From assembly GCA_910592205.1 (NCBI GenBank), contig CAJVPJ010000868.1:1-15306 (forward strand): a stretch of 15,306 bases of DNA, in the 5' to 3' direction. Below, one piece after another: positions 1-10,844 of this stretch (position 1 is its first letter; each line of letters begins with the position of its first letter). This stretch comes from Paraglomus occultum (lineage: Eukaryota > Glomeromycota > Glomeromycetes > Paraglomerales > Paraglomeraceae). The notes beneath the pieces are model-generated. The model saw nothing but the letters and a program-made list of their open reading frames with translations, was not told the origin of the DNA and ran no database searches. The position numbers and the translations under genes were made by a program.

Positions 1-373
1 CTGATTCTGCGCCAGAGAAATACAAGAAACTTGCCGAGCGGTGTTGTGATGCTGATCCTGATAAGCGTCCTGATGCAGAGATACTTTTCTGGGAAATGTG
101 CGATATTATTAAAGATGCGGAAAAGGATAAATCGGATGACAACGTATGGAACGTCGTTTATCATAATAATGTAAAGCCGTTATCACGTCTCGAGAAGGAG
201 AGTAAATACTCTAGTAAACTCTTACCTACTGGAGATCTGCCTAAACCAAGAAATAGTTATGAATTGGATTCAGCTGCAGGTATGATGACAGGAATTGGTT
301 CGCGTTCGCGTAAGCAAAATGTTAACATTACCTATTGTCTTATAAACTAGTGACGCAAACGTTCTTCGAATAA
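1..373 (+). CDS. Protein kinase, C-terminal tail only (5' end outside window)
   Basis: Partial gene with two exons: 3-279 in frame (codons begin at position 3) and 351-373, joined by a 71-nt intron 280-350 (donor GTATGA, acceptor CTAG). The translation opens with the last kinase helices (YKKLAERCCDADPDKRPDAE), including the Cys-Cys, Asp-Pro and Arg-Pro residues typical of kinase subdomain XI. A charged tail follows with the phrase RLEKESKYSSKLLPTGDLP, then the spliced end SAAVTQTFFE and a TAA stop at 371-373. Without splicing, the frame would run on to 350. The intron is supported because the kinase copy at the right edge splices at the same place to give the same end. This tail style is common in the expanded tyrosine-kinase-like families of Glomeromycotina (family knowledge). 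The catalytic residues lie outside the window, so activity cannot be judged. Confidence 0.85.
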
Positions 374-374
374 A
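369..374 (+). promoter_or_regulatory. Candidate poly(A) signal overlapping the kinase stop codon
   Basis: AATAAA is formed by the last Glu codon, the TAA stop and the next base. The inverted kinase copy has the same arrangement (15075-15080, minus strand). It could be functional, or simply follow from a GAA-TAA-A ending. Confidence 0.35.
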
Positions 375-1323
375 GTTGTAATGCACGGCTATTTTCAATT
401 TACGAGTTTATTCAATGGTTTACTACTTCTCCGCAATACGACCTCCCATGTATGTCAACATAGAATGAGTTAAAGATACCGAAATAAAACCGTACACATT
501 TGCTGTTAGCTGTTTTTTGCTGTGATAGATCGTTGAATAAATAGAGTGCATATTTAAAGGTTTATGATACTGCTAACTCTGAATAAATGCATAGTTACAT
601 TCAAGCTCTGTTCGCTGCTTTCTATTAATTGTCAATTTCAGCACCGGATGATGCACGCTTCCCGACATTCCAATGTCCGGCCAATAAGGCAAGATTAACT
701 TGCTCAACCTTTCACTGTAATTGCTTTTATTGGGTATTGGATAATGGTTTTAAAACGCAATATGCCGCTTTGTGACTAGATTGGAATTTAATGGTAGTAC
801 TGTAATAGTTTTAACGATACTTTTCGTTATATACTAACTAGCAAGTTTGCTAGTTTGCTTTTGGATATTGCCACAAATTCCACATTCCTTCGCTAAGGTT
901 TTTTAAATAAATTTATACATACCTTAAGAATATCCTTTTGCTTAATATTGAACGCAACGAATCATGTAACTTTTACATCTAACACACATGATGTTACATC
1001 ATAACTATCCGCCGTGGTAGAAGAGTGGCAGCTGGGATTGTTGAAATCATTTTAGTTTAATTGAAGTGGCCTTGTATTGAACTGTTCGTACTAATCATAC
1101 GTTGAACAACCAATAATGTCAACGTTGAAACTTTCGCAAATATAAGATCTGGTAAAAAGGGTCGTCAATCAATAATACAAATACCCAGGTTCTTCATTGA
1201 AGTACTAACAAAAAAATTATTATACATCCTAACGATGTAATATCGAAACTTCCTCGCTGCACACATGATCCCCCGTGCAACTCACCGTCCAGCCTTGCCA
1301 GTGTCCACCAATCTAAAATTATT
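374..1323. other. Intergenic region, no gene recognised
   Basis: About 950 bp between the kinase stop and the 3' end of the heme lyase gene. The first 45 bp or so (to about 418) is still recognisably related to the 3' flank of the inverted kinase copy. Beyond that there is no convincing reading frame, tRNA or repeat. Two small hairpins are visible, at 664-677 (6-bp stem) and 836-855 (9-bp stem). CpG is present at normal density, unlike 9327-10703. Confidence 0.6.
836..855. repeat. Short inverted repeat (9-bp perfect stem, 2-nt loop)
   Basis: AACTAGCAA is followed by GT and then TTGCTAGTT, a perfect 9-bp stem. No gene uses it as an obvious 3' end. It may be chance in AT-rich DNA or a protein-binding palindrome. 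Confidence 0.4.
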
Positions 1324-2107
1324 CTAATTCCATGAAGCAAAAGTCATTCGTATTCGATCAACTACACCTTCTAACGTTAATGCTGGCCTCGCATCAATGT
1401 AAAAGCTAACTGAATGCGGATTTTTGGAATCTGGTTTTCCGGAATAGAAATCGATTATATAACGGACTTCTTTACCACACCTGTCGATTACCCAATCGTG
1501 TCTATCAAAGGGATATGTATATCTGCGGGAATAAGCGAGCAAGATATTTAGAATATTCTCCCCGCTTACATGTTTGATTGTTAATCCTGACGAAACAAAA
1601 CGGTTTACAAAAAACTCACCCTAGTAATCCATACATTCGCGCCTTGAAACTCAAATCTCCAGGCCTTCCCCGAAAACTCTTCAATTTCACCGGACATTTG
1701 CTTGAGCCTTCATGCAACCTCTCCCATTTTAAAATCTCGCCCCAGGCCCGTTCGTTGACTGCATTATGTATATGTACTACCGGTCGCATATCCGCTTCAT
1801 TAGGATCGTGGTTTTTACGTTTTAAAGCATTGAAGAATTGTTGTTCTGAAGGATAAACCCAATAATCGGACGGCGTTTGAGAGGATCGAGGAATAGAAGA
1901 GACTACACGTTGATTGTCTAGTGGTGTTTGCTGGGAGGAGGTGGGTGTTTGTGGAGAGGATTTGTCGACAGCATCGCTCGTACAGCCTTGAGCATTGGAA
2001 TTTGAATCGGACAGAGTGTCTTGTCGAGAGAATGATGAAAGAAACCCAGAACGAGAACGATGATCTATAGGACAAGCGGATTTGGTGGTGGTCGATGTTT
2101 CTGACAT
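1324..2107 (-). CDS. CYT2: Mitochondrial holocytochrome c-type heme lyase, probably cytochrome c1 heme lyase
   Basis: Two exons, 2107-1620 and 1522-1324, joined by a 97-nt intron (donor GTGAGT, acceptor CCGCAG); a Gly codon is split as GG|A. The 228-residue product attaches heme to the CXXCH motif of apocytochrome c1 and/or c in the intermembrane space. A Ser/Thr-rich N-terminus carries a Cys-Pro heme-regulatory motif (C12-P13). The catalytic domain starts near residue 81 with [15 protein letters not shown], has [10 protein letters not shown] with the conserved heme-ligand His (H114), and continues over the splice with [17 protein letters not shown] and a C-terminal DARPAL. The intron is secure because it joins LLG to [10 protein letters not shown], a continuous block in the family. 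The [10 protein letters not shown] wording and Asp-Pro spacing look more like CYT2 than CYC3, from memory; some fungal enzymes serve both substrates. No cleavable presequence is seen, as usual for this family. Confidence 0.9.
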
Positions 2108-2552
2108 GTTTCGTAGAGAAAATGTTCATCTGGATCGGATATTAAAAATTGATATTTTGTAAATCATATCGGTTGGGTGAATGTGATTGGTCGTCCGATC
2201 TCAAACGAATTAATTGGTCTATCCCGTAATCCTGTTCATCAGGGCTTTGAAAGATGGTATGCGTATGCGTCATTTATGATGACCTACTAGACGTCATCGG
2301 GTGCGAAACTGTATGGCGGGGCAATTGCGACATTTCACATTTTATTCGAGACCATACAAGAGAATAACTCTAACGTCCCCCAAATATGCATGGCTACACA
2401 AATGTAAGAGAGCAAATTTTCCCAGTCACGGGGCAAAACTTTTTGTCGCTCAATTTTGTGTGTAACGCTAATTTTTTTGGATCTAAAAAAAATTTCGTGA
2501 ATATTATAAAAATTTACATGATCGCTTTTTGACATACTGAATCCTCTACAAA
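2108..2552. promoter_or_regulatory. Divergent promoter region shared by CYT2-like and CBF5 genes
   Basis: A 445-bp space between the two start codons, transcribed outward in both directions. It holds two tandem matches to the HAP/CCAAT-complex consensus TNATTGGT near the heme lyase side, and A-tract/T-tract junctions (AAAAATTT at 2488-2495 and 2508-2515) just upstream of CBF5, resembling the AAAATTTT core of yeast ribosome-biogenesis promoters. No TATA box is clear. The A/T motifs are weak evidence in AT-rich DNA. Confidence 0.55.
2184..2218 (-). promoter_or_regulatory. Tandem CCAAT boxes (HAP-complex type)
   Basis: TGATTGGT (2184-2191) and TAATTGGT (2211-2218) both match TNATTGGT in the same orientation, 27 bp start to start. 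Read on the heme lyase strand they are CCAAT boxes about 80 to 110 bp upstream of its ATG. In yeast the HAP2/3/4/5 complex drives respiratory genes through this motif. The same 8-mer recurs elsewhere in the window (for example 6279-6286, 11590-11597, 13873-13880), so only the tandem placement is suggestive. Confidence 0.45.
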
Positions 2553-4997
<2,445 letters not shown>

Positions 4998-5601
4998 GGA
5001 TATTTCGATAACAGTTGCTGCGTAGTATGTAACAAGTAATCAATACTTGAAGCTAAACTTGCGCGAGTTTACAAGAGCGGATAACTGTTTTCTCATTACC
5101 CACCTCCTGCTATTTAATATCGTGTAATTTCCCCCTGCGGGAGAGAACTTTCAAACGAAAAATTAAAAAAGAAAAATGCATGCTCCAAATTGGGCATAGC
5201 GGCCTTGGCTTGGCGGACAACAAATCATTGGTTTTCCGTTTTTGCGATTTTGTATGAAATAAAAACTCTATCCTTATCATCCGTGTTCCAAAGTTAAGAA
5301 CGTAGAGTACCCCGCTGCCGTCCCTGAGCTATGAGAAGATGTATGCACGCGCAATGAATCTTAAACCAGAGTTTTCCTCACAAATCTTGTAATTTGTCAA
5401 GTGCTTTTTCCGGACCCAAAATGTTAATAAACTTGATCGACCATAAAATAGACAAATCCTAATCTCGTATTAAGTTAGACTTTACTCTACGCATCTGATC
5501 AGTTATATATAACAATTAATCTTTTACCCATGATTAAAAAATAGTTCCTTTTTTTTTTGCCTTTTAATAAATTAGCTAAGCCACTCTCTATTATAAATAT
5601 T
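4998..5601. other. Convergent 3' intergenic region
   Basis: About 600 bp between the stop codons of CBF5 (+) and the AP-2 sigma gene (-), so it must hold both 3' UTRs. There is no reading frame worth calling. A near-perfect 18-bp palindrome lies at 5054-5071 and a T10 run (A10 on the AP-2 sigma strand) at about 5551-5560. No AATAAA could be assigned with confidence to either gene. Confidence 0.6.
5054..5071. repeat. 18-bp near-perfect palindrome
   Basis: TAAACT and AGTTTA flank a GCGC centre, with one non-complementary pair. It lies 57 bp after the CBF5 stop and is GC-rich at its core, unlike its surroundings. It may form a stem in the 3' UTR or be a binding site; chance is possible. Confidence 0.4.
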
Positions 5602-6420
5602 CTATTCTAGCTTGTCCAGATGATCCAACCTTGTCAAGACGAGATTCTTACTCGTCTCTTCAATCTCACCCGCCAAGAATACTTCATCTAAAATAGCATA
5701 CACCTATAAGAGACGAATACGATATCAATAAAGCGGGCGTGTTGCAATAATAAACACAACATTCTCTCGGTATTGAACATTAACATATTCTTAATCACCT
5801 TGTAAAAATTAAAAACCAAATCCAATTCACACACGTTTCCAAAGAATGCATCGAGCACTTCGACAAAGAAATGTATGGCTTCCAGATACGCCAATTCGTT
5901 ATCGTTTGCATCGACGCACACGCAAAAGAACAGACCGGCGTACCGACGATATACTATTTTGTGGTTACGAAACTAGATCCAAGAACGACGACAGGGTGTT
6001 ACTACTGTTATCACATTACAAAACACACAACTCAATGATTCGTTCTTATTCTCCTTGACGGCAACAGCGGTCCATCCCTCTCGCCAATCACCAAAAAACA
6101 CTCGGTCACTACTCCTCACCTCGACAAAGTTTGACTGATGCTTCTGATCTCTCGGCGCAACTAGGCGATGCACTTCACCTTTTAACTTTATCTTTTCCTC
6201 GTCTTCGTAGGGCACATACCATTTTGAAAGGCGAGTTTTACCCTGTCTGTTCTGGACTAGAATAAACCTTATCTAGAGTGATTGGTCGGGTAACGACATT
6301 TTTGATCTGTTAGTGAAAAAACTCGAGAATGCACGGATCGTAGAGAATCTCTCGGGAGCTAGGGTGGGAGGCCACCAAAGCGAAATAGTTACTAATGGAA
6401 CAGAACTGATACTATACCAT
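5602..6420 (-). CDS. APS2: AP-2 adaptor complex sigma subunit
   Basis: Four coding exons: 6420-6418 (ATG only), 6272-6120, 5972-5799 and 5703-5602, giving 143 residues; the family is about 142. This small subunit of the AP-2 clathrin adaptor has a longin-like fold and binds acidic dileucine cargo signals at the plasma membrane. The translation reads [20 protein letters not shown], with both basic residues known from animal sigma2 (R10, R15), then [50 protein letters not shown], and after the last intron [19 protein letters not shown]. The FNFYKVY wording favours AP-2 sigma over AP-1 sigma (FNFEKAY, from memory). Introns are 145, 147 and 95 nt, all GT-AG. The start rests on splicing ATG to ATAAGG, because the frame just upstream of ATA is closed by TAG. 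It converges on CBF5 and diverges from IWS1. Confidence 0.94.
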
Positions 6421-7661
6421 GTGGGTGATTTTTTTTTATTGTTATGAGAAATGATATTTAATATAGGCGTAAAGAAGTCAGTCTAGAGTTTTATATTACT
6501 GTATTATATTTAATATTGTGTAACCAAAATCATTTTGTAACACAAGTCAACGCGACTACATAGTTTCCAAGCTGACAATGTCATAAGTATGCAGATGGAC
6601 TACTTGTCTTGTACGATGGTGAGAATATCTATTGATATTTCGAGAATTGCGATTACTGCGAGTGTTTTGAAAGACGCTTTAAGAGTTTGTTGGTTTTCTG
6701 TGGTATCAGCTTAGGTTTGTGTTCCATTAAGAGACTATATATACGTGATGCATGTCATGTTGTCTGAATCAGCCTGACTTGGTACAAGTCTATTTACTAA
6801 AACAAACATCCTTTTAGTAAAGTCTTTACTGCCTTGATTAACATGTTACATTTTGTTGCTTTATTATGCTTGTTTTCTTAACGTGTTAATGTTAAAATGA
6901 GAGATGACGGTCTGAGCTGAATTAACTTAGTATTAGGTTGGGATATTATGTATGTGAAGGAACATGCCCGCGGTAGGTGCTCTTTTTCACGCAATATTAT
7001 TAAACAAAAGCGAGAAGCGACAAACCGTTTGCTATTATGGTTCAGTGACGTTTTATTATTTAAATAACACTCTTGGAATCATACTCATAAAGAGTCTATT
7101 TGCAATTTGCTGGAAAAAAACTCTTGCAAAACAAGCTCCTTACTTACAGTGTTCAGAGAACTAACGATGTATGTAGTGTAATCAACTGGTCCAAGTTATT
7201 GAAGGTTACTTGGTCAATCCTACAATGTGCATATTAATACAAATGACGGACGGGGTGTGTAAAAAAACCCTAGACAAACGTTGTTAAAGAATTGCTTTGT
7301 TTGAATCGATGTGTCAAGTGAAATAACCATCACAAGCAACGGAAATCGTTCGTTATTTGACCATTTATCCAAATGGGACTCTACACACATCGTTTCATTC
7401 GAATAGTTATTTGTACTGCTTGCAATGGACTAACACGTTCTTGATCGACAGAGTTATTTCTCAATCATGTAAACGTGATCTCATCCAATAACAAATCTTT
7501 TTAAATTTATGTGCAGATCACACGGTCCAATGAATGCAAATGCCGATATAATTGGCTCAAGATTGGATTTATCTTGTGCGACTGGCACACAGACACGATC
7601 ATATTCGCCACATCCTTGATTTAAAAACGAAAACACTTAACGCGTCACATAACCTAACACG
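6421..7661. other. Long divergent intergenic region between APS2 and IWS1
   Basis: About 1.24 kb that should contain both promoters. The longest frame (6964-7164, +) has no recognisable motif and ordinary AT-rich composition, so it is not called. The one clear structure is a perfect 10-bp hairpin at 6793-6821. CpG is present. No TATA box, tRNA or transposon ends were found. Confidence 0.55.
6793..6821. repeat. Perfect inverted repeat, 10-bp stem and 9-nt loop
   Basis: TTTACTAAAA (6793-6802) and TTTTAGTAAA (6812-6821) are exact reverse complements around a 9-nt loop. It lies about 370 bp upstream of the AP-2 sigma ATG and 840 bp upstream of the IWS1 ATG. It could be a binding site for a dimeric factor or the remains of a small mobile element; no target duplication was found. 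Confidence 0.5.
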
Positions 7662-9079
7662 ATGATGGAATTAGAGCAATCCGAACTTCACAAACAAGTG
7701 TTCGGTGCAAGCGATGATGATGACTTGTCTGATCTGGGTGAAGTTCATTTTAGCGATGAGGGTGAGTTACTAGTTATCACACTTTCGTTCATATCTCCTA
7801 TTATAATAATCTGATGTGCGAGCGTCTCTCTAAACAGACATTGAAAACATCATCTCACAACCTCCAAAAATCACTCTCAAACCGGCGACGCCGCCAAATG
7901 AACCGCCCAAAAAGTTAAGGCTGAAGTGGTCAAAAGCCAAAAGGCTTTCTGAAGAAGACAAGGATAAGGATTATGTCGACAAGTCGGAACGACGACCTGT
8001 AAAGTCAAGGAGGCGTCGTCGAAAGAACGGCGAAGTGGTTGAAGATAATGACGTTCTGACGGATGTACAGAATGATCAGAAGCTATCTTCATATGACGGT
8101 AGATTTGTTTTCACATTAATGTTTACTTGACTTTCCGTAATTTGAACCGACGTTGACTATACAATACCTATCATCGAAACTAAAGAAATCAGACGACGCG
8201 TGGACAAAGACTTTGACGACGCACTAAGGGCAGCTTCAGGTAGACGTAGGAAACGCAAAGACGTTGTAAGTACTTTTAATTCAATTTCATACATCGGGGG
8301 GTGATATACTTCTCTTTCAAAAACTGAAATATCAATCGTTGTGCCTCTAGGATCTGGAGACTAATCGAGACGAAGAAGCTCACCAATTGTATACTCTAAT
8401 GATATCTGCGGCCGATCTTGACATCTCGCTGAACAATCAACGAAAACCGGCGGTCAAGAAGCTCGAGTTTATGGAGCACGTAACGTGGACCCTAAAGAAG
8501 GCGAATATGCTCGATACGTTACTAGAGCATAACATACTGGAATCGATAAGAGCATGGCTAGAACCCTTGCCTGATGCGTCTCTTCCCAATATCGCTGTTC
8601 AGAGGAGTCTATTCGAAGTTCTTGAAAAGGTAAGAGAGTTAATGCGGGGAGGGGAGGGGAGGGGGGAGGGGGTATTCCACCGTCACCGCACCGCCCGTTG
8701 AAATGATCGTTCCGCTTATACGCTCCCATTGATTATATAGGTTCCCATGACGATTGATCTTTTACGTCAATCGGGAATTGGCAAAATAGTACACTTTTAT
8801 GAAGAGCATCCTCGCAATGATGTGGATATAACTAAGCGAGCGGCCAAGCTGGTTGCTAAATGGAGCGCACCGATATTTGGCAAGAGTCTCAATTACAGGG
8901 ACAAGAAGATTGTATACTATCAACCAAAGGACGGAGAAATGTCATCCACAAATGGTGTCTGTGGGAGTGTCTCTTTTGCATCCGCGCAAGGCGTACCCAC
9001 TAGGAAGAAAGGACCTGACCCATATAAGAATCTGAGAAGCCGTATGGCACAGATAAAGAAGGGCATCAATGTGAAATAA
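7662..9079 (+). CDS. IWS1: Transcription elongation factor IWS1/SPN1
   Basis: Five exons: 7662-7761, 7838-8098, 8186-8265, 8351-8629 and 8741-9079, giving 352 residues. Iws1/Spn1 travels with RNA polymerase II and Spt6 and links elongation to mRNA processing and chromatin. The N-terminal 120 residues are acidic then basic, low-complexity and probably disordered. Next come VDKDFDDAL and a basic patch (GRRRKRK), then the TFIIS N-terminal-like helical domain (about 150-265): MISAADLDISLN, KKLEFM, LDTLLEHNILESIRAWLEPLPDASLPN, SGIGKIVHFYEEHP and AAKLVAKWSAPIFGKSLNYRD. The C-terminus ends with a basic DPYKNLRSRMAQIKKG motif. The second ATG (7665) is an equally possible start. Intron 2 uses an AAG acceptor (8185), less usual but the only AG that keeps the frame. 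Intron 4 holds a G-quadruplex motif. The protein is a little shorter than yeast Spn1 (about 410). Confidence 0.95.
8646..8672 (+). other. Putative G-quadruplex motif in IWS1 intron 4
   Basis: Five G-tracts (4, 4, 4, 6 and 5 Gs), each separated by a single A, lie on the transcribed-sense strand and begin 17 nt into intron 4 (intron 8630-8740). Single-nucleotide loops with tracts of four or more are the most stable quadruplex class (established knowledge). It would be present in the nascent RNA next to the 5' splice site. Such a run stands out in AT-rich DNA. Confidence 0.85.
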
Positions 9080-9326
9080 TCTTTTAAACAAACATGAACA
9101 TTGTAAATGATCTATACATACTTTTAATAAACTTGTGAATAATTTGAATTGTTAAATACTGCGTTTTTCATTGATAAGTATTAAGAACTGTTAGCACTTT
9201 TTTCAACTGATGAACAAGTAACGTTGGTAAGAGAGAAATTTGAATAGTAATTGGATTGATAAATATAAGCTATTGAAACAAATGATAAGACACAGTCAAG
9301 AAGTATAAAGAATGTCTGGTAAAACG
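9080..9326. other. IWS1 3' flank
   Basis: AT-rich sequence after IWS1 with a few CpGs (near 9162, 9222 and 9325) and the probable IWS1 3' end. No gene is seen. Confidence 0.5.
9126..9131 (+). promoter_or_regulatory. Candidate IWS1 poly(A) signal
   Basis: AATAAA lies 47 nt after the IWS1 stop, in an AT-rich context, with a TGTAAATG element upstream at about 9101. Position and context fit a fungal 3' processing signal. Confidence 0.5.
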
Positions 9327-10703
9327 TCATTGTATTTGAATTGTGACTTGCAGATTATAAAATCAAGTATCAATTTCACTGACTTAATTTACATATTGAC
9401 ATCACTGATTCATTTCAATACATTCAGTAAACCTTTAATTTCTTTCCTTTTTGTAAAATTACTTTACTCTAAACCAACCATGATATAATGATTGAAGGAA
9501 AGATTGCATTCTGTATGATGGGGTTAAATCTTATTGAGATGCAATATTAATATTGAGAGTAATATTCTTGATCACATAAAACATCTCTGTGTCTGATGAT
9601 CTTGGACTGGCTTGGGCTAACCTTCTGCAATTAAGAATGTTTGTACTGCAGTTAGTATTAGTATTAGTTCCTGCACATTGTATTTGGAAATCTGCCTCCC
9701 AACTACAACACCCTCTTATTTCTGGAAGGCATTGCTCTAATTATAATATTACAACATAGAAATTAGAAATTTGCATCTATAATATGGCTGAAGCAAAAGA
9801 CTGGTCTATGATCTTTTCTTTGCACAGACCATCCCATGCCATAGTTTTATGTGGCATTGGGTGTATTGGCCCTTCACCTTTATGTCATTGTTTAACTGTG
9901 TTCTGAAACAATTAGAAGGATGTTTCATCAGTATATCTTACCTGATTTTCTTTATGAGCCTTTGTTGTTGTTAGCATAAGCATGGGAATGGTAAGGTCAT
10001 TTTTGTAATCTGTTCAGCCAAATGTCATCCCACAGTTCTGCATCAATATCCAATCTCCAATTTCCATCTTCACAATCATTGATGTATATGACTTGATCCT
10101 CTTACTATTACACTATTACTATTACCACAAGGAAAATATAGCAAATGGCACCAATCCCTACTGGTCCATGATACATAAATGTACAAGCCTGTACCTATAC
10201 CCCCTTGGTCCTCTGCATCTAGTTCTGAGTTGTGGACTTGAATAGAATGTTAAGTAGATCAGATTTGGAAGTGATAGTAATGGCATAAGTCATTAGTTTT
10301 TTTTTTGTTTTTTTTTTTTTTTTTTTTTTTGAACTGCTATTCCTGTAATTACTTTCAATTGAATCACATAGAAACTACCTGCTACTGCTACTCATTTTTG
10401 CTGTTCCAAGCTCCTCCAGACAGCATCAAGCATTTTCTGTCAAATACAAAGTCCTTTTTGCACCCACCATGGCATTGAAGCAAAGCTGGATTTTGTTGAC
10501 ACCAATCACAGGTAATAGAATGATATTTGCTGTGCCAGAATGTCATCCAAAATTACATGTATGTCATTTGCCTACACCTCACATTCTTATTTCATCCAAA
10601 ATAAAAAACCCATCTACCATCATAGAAATGAATAATTATAATAGGAAAGGAAAACAAAAGTTAGTGAACATCATTATCATGGGCCCAAAAATATTATGGA
10701 TTT
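9327..10703. repeat. CpG-free block, probable decayed methylated repeat or transposon remnant
   Basis: No CG dinucleotide occurs anywhere in these 1,377 bp, read line by line; the nearest are at 9325-9326 and 10704-10705. TG and CA are plentiful. Both flanking genes contain several CpGs per 60-base line. This is the pattern left by long-term CpG methylation and deamination, which in fungi usually marks repeats. Short minus-strand pieces look vaguely protein-like (for example DIDAELWDDIWLNRLQK around 10010-10060) but all are stopped, and I cannot name a family. A 34-nt poly(T) lies inside. Confidence 0.7.
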
Positions 10704-10844
10704 CGTTCAGAATATAATCCCATTGACTTCTAATCTTCCAAAAATATTTGTAGTTTAGTTTGGTAAACTCCCGCTTGAAATTTTTCTGAACATAAACAAC
10801 CTAATTTTTTTTCCAATAAGTTGAGAAGCTAATACTAATACTAA
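9652..10844. repeat. Inverted pair of a TTAGTA-type microsatellite
   Basis: TTAGTATTAGTATTAG at 9652-9667 has its exact reverse complement at 10829-10844. Similarity beyond the 16 nt is slight. The pair could mark arms of an old element overlapping the CpG-free block, but simple-sequence motifs recur by chance. Confidence 0.35.
10297..10330 (-). repeat. Poly(T) tract (poly(A) on the minus strand)
   Basis: 34 nt of T with a single G at 10307, including an uninterrupted T23 (10308-10330). On the minus strand it could be the poly(A) tail of a retroposed sequence lying to its right (10331 onward). No clean target-site duplication was found. Confidence 0.6.

Noticed and set aside
1815-2129. Minus-strand frame with its own ATG upstream of the heme lyase start
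   Set aside because: It overlaps the conserved heme lyase exon 1 in another frame and has no family features.
6964-7164. 66-residue plus-strand frame in the APS2/IWS1 gap
   Set aside because: No motif, no splice-linked extension and AT-driven composition; looks like chance.
7301-7425. Imperfect inverted arms (CGATGTGT and AAATAAC motifs)
   Set aside because: The matching motifs are not collinear between the arms, so no stem or terminal inverted repeat can be drawn.
10469-10717. 82-residue frame in and past the CpG-free block
   Set aside because: Low-complexity translation of decayed repeat DNA without recognisable domain.
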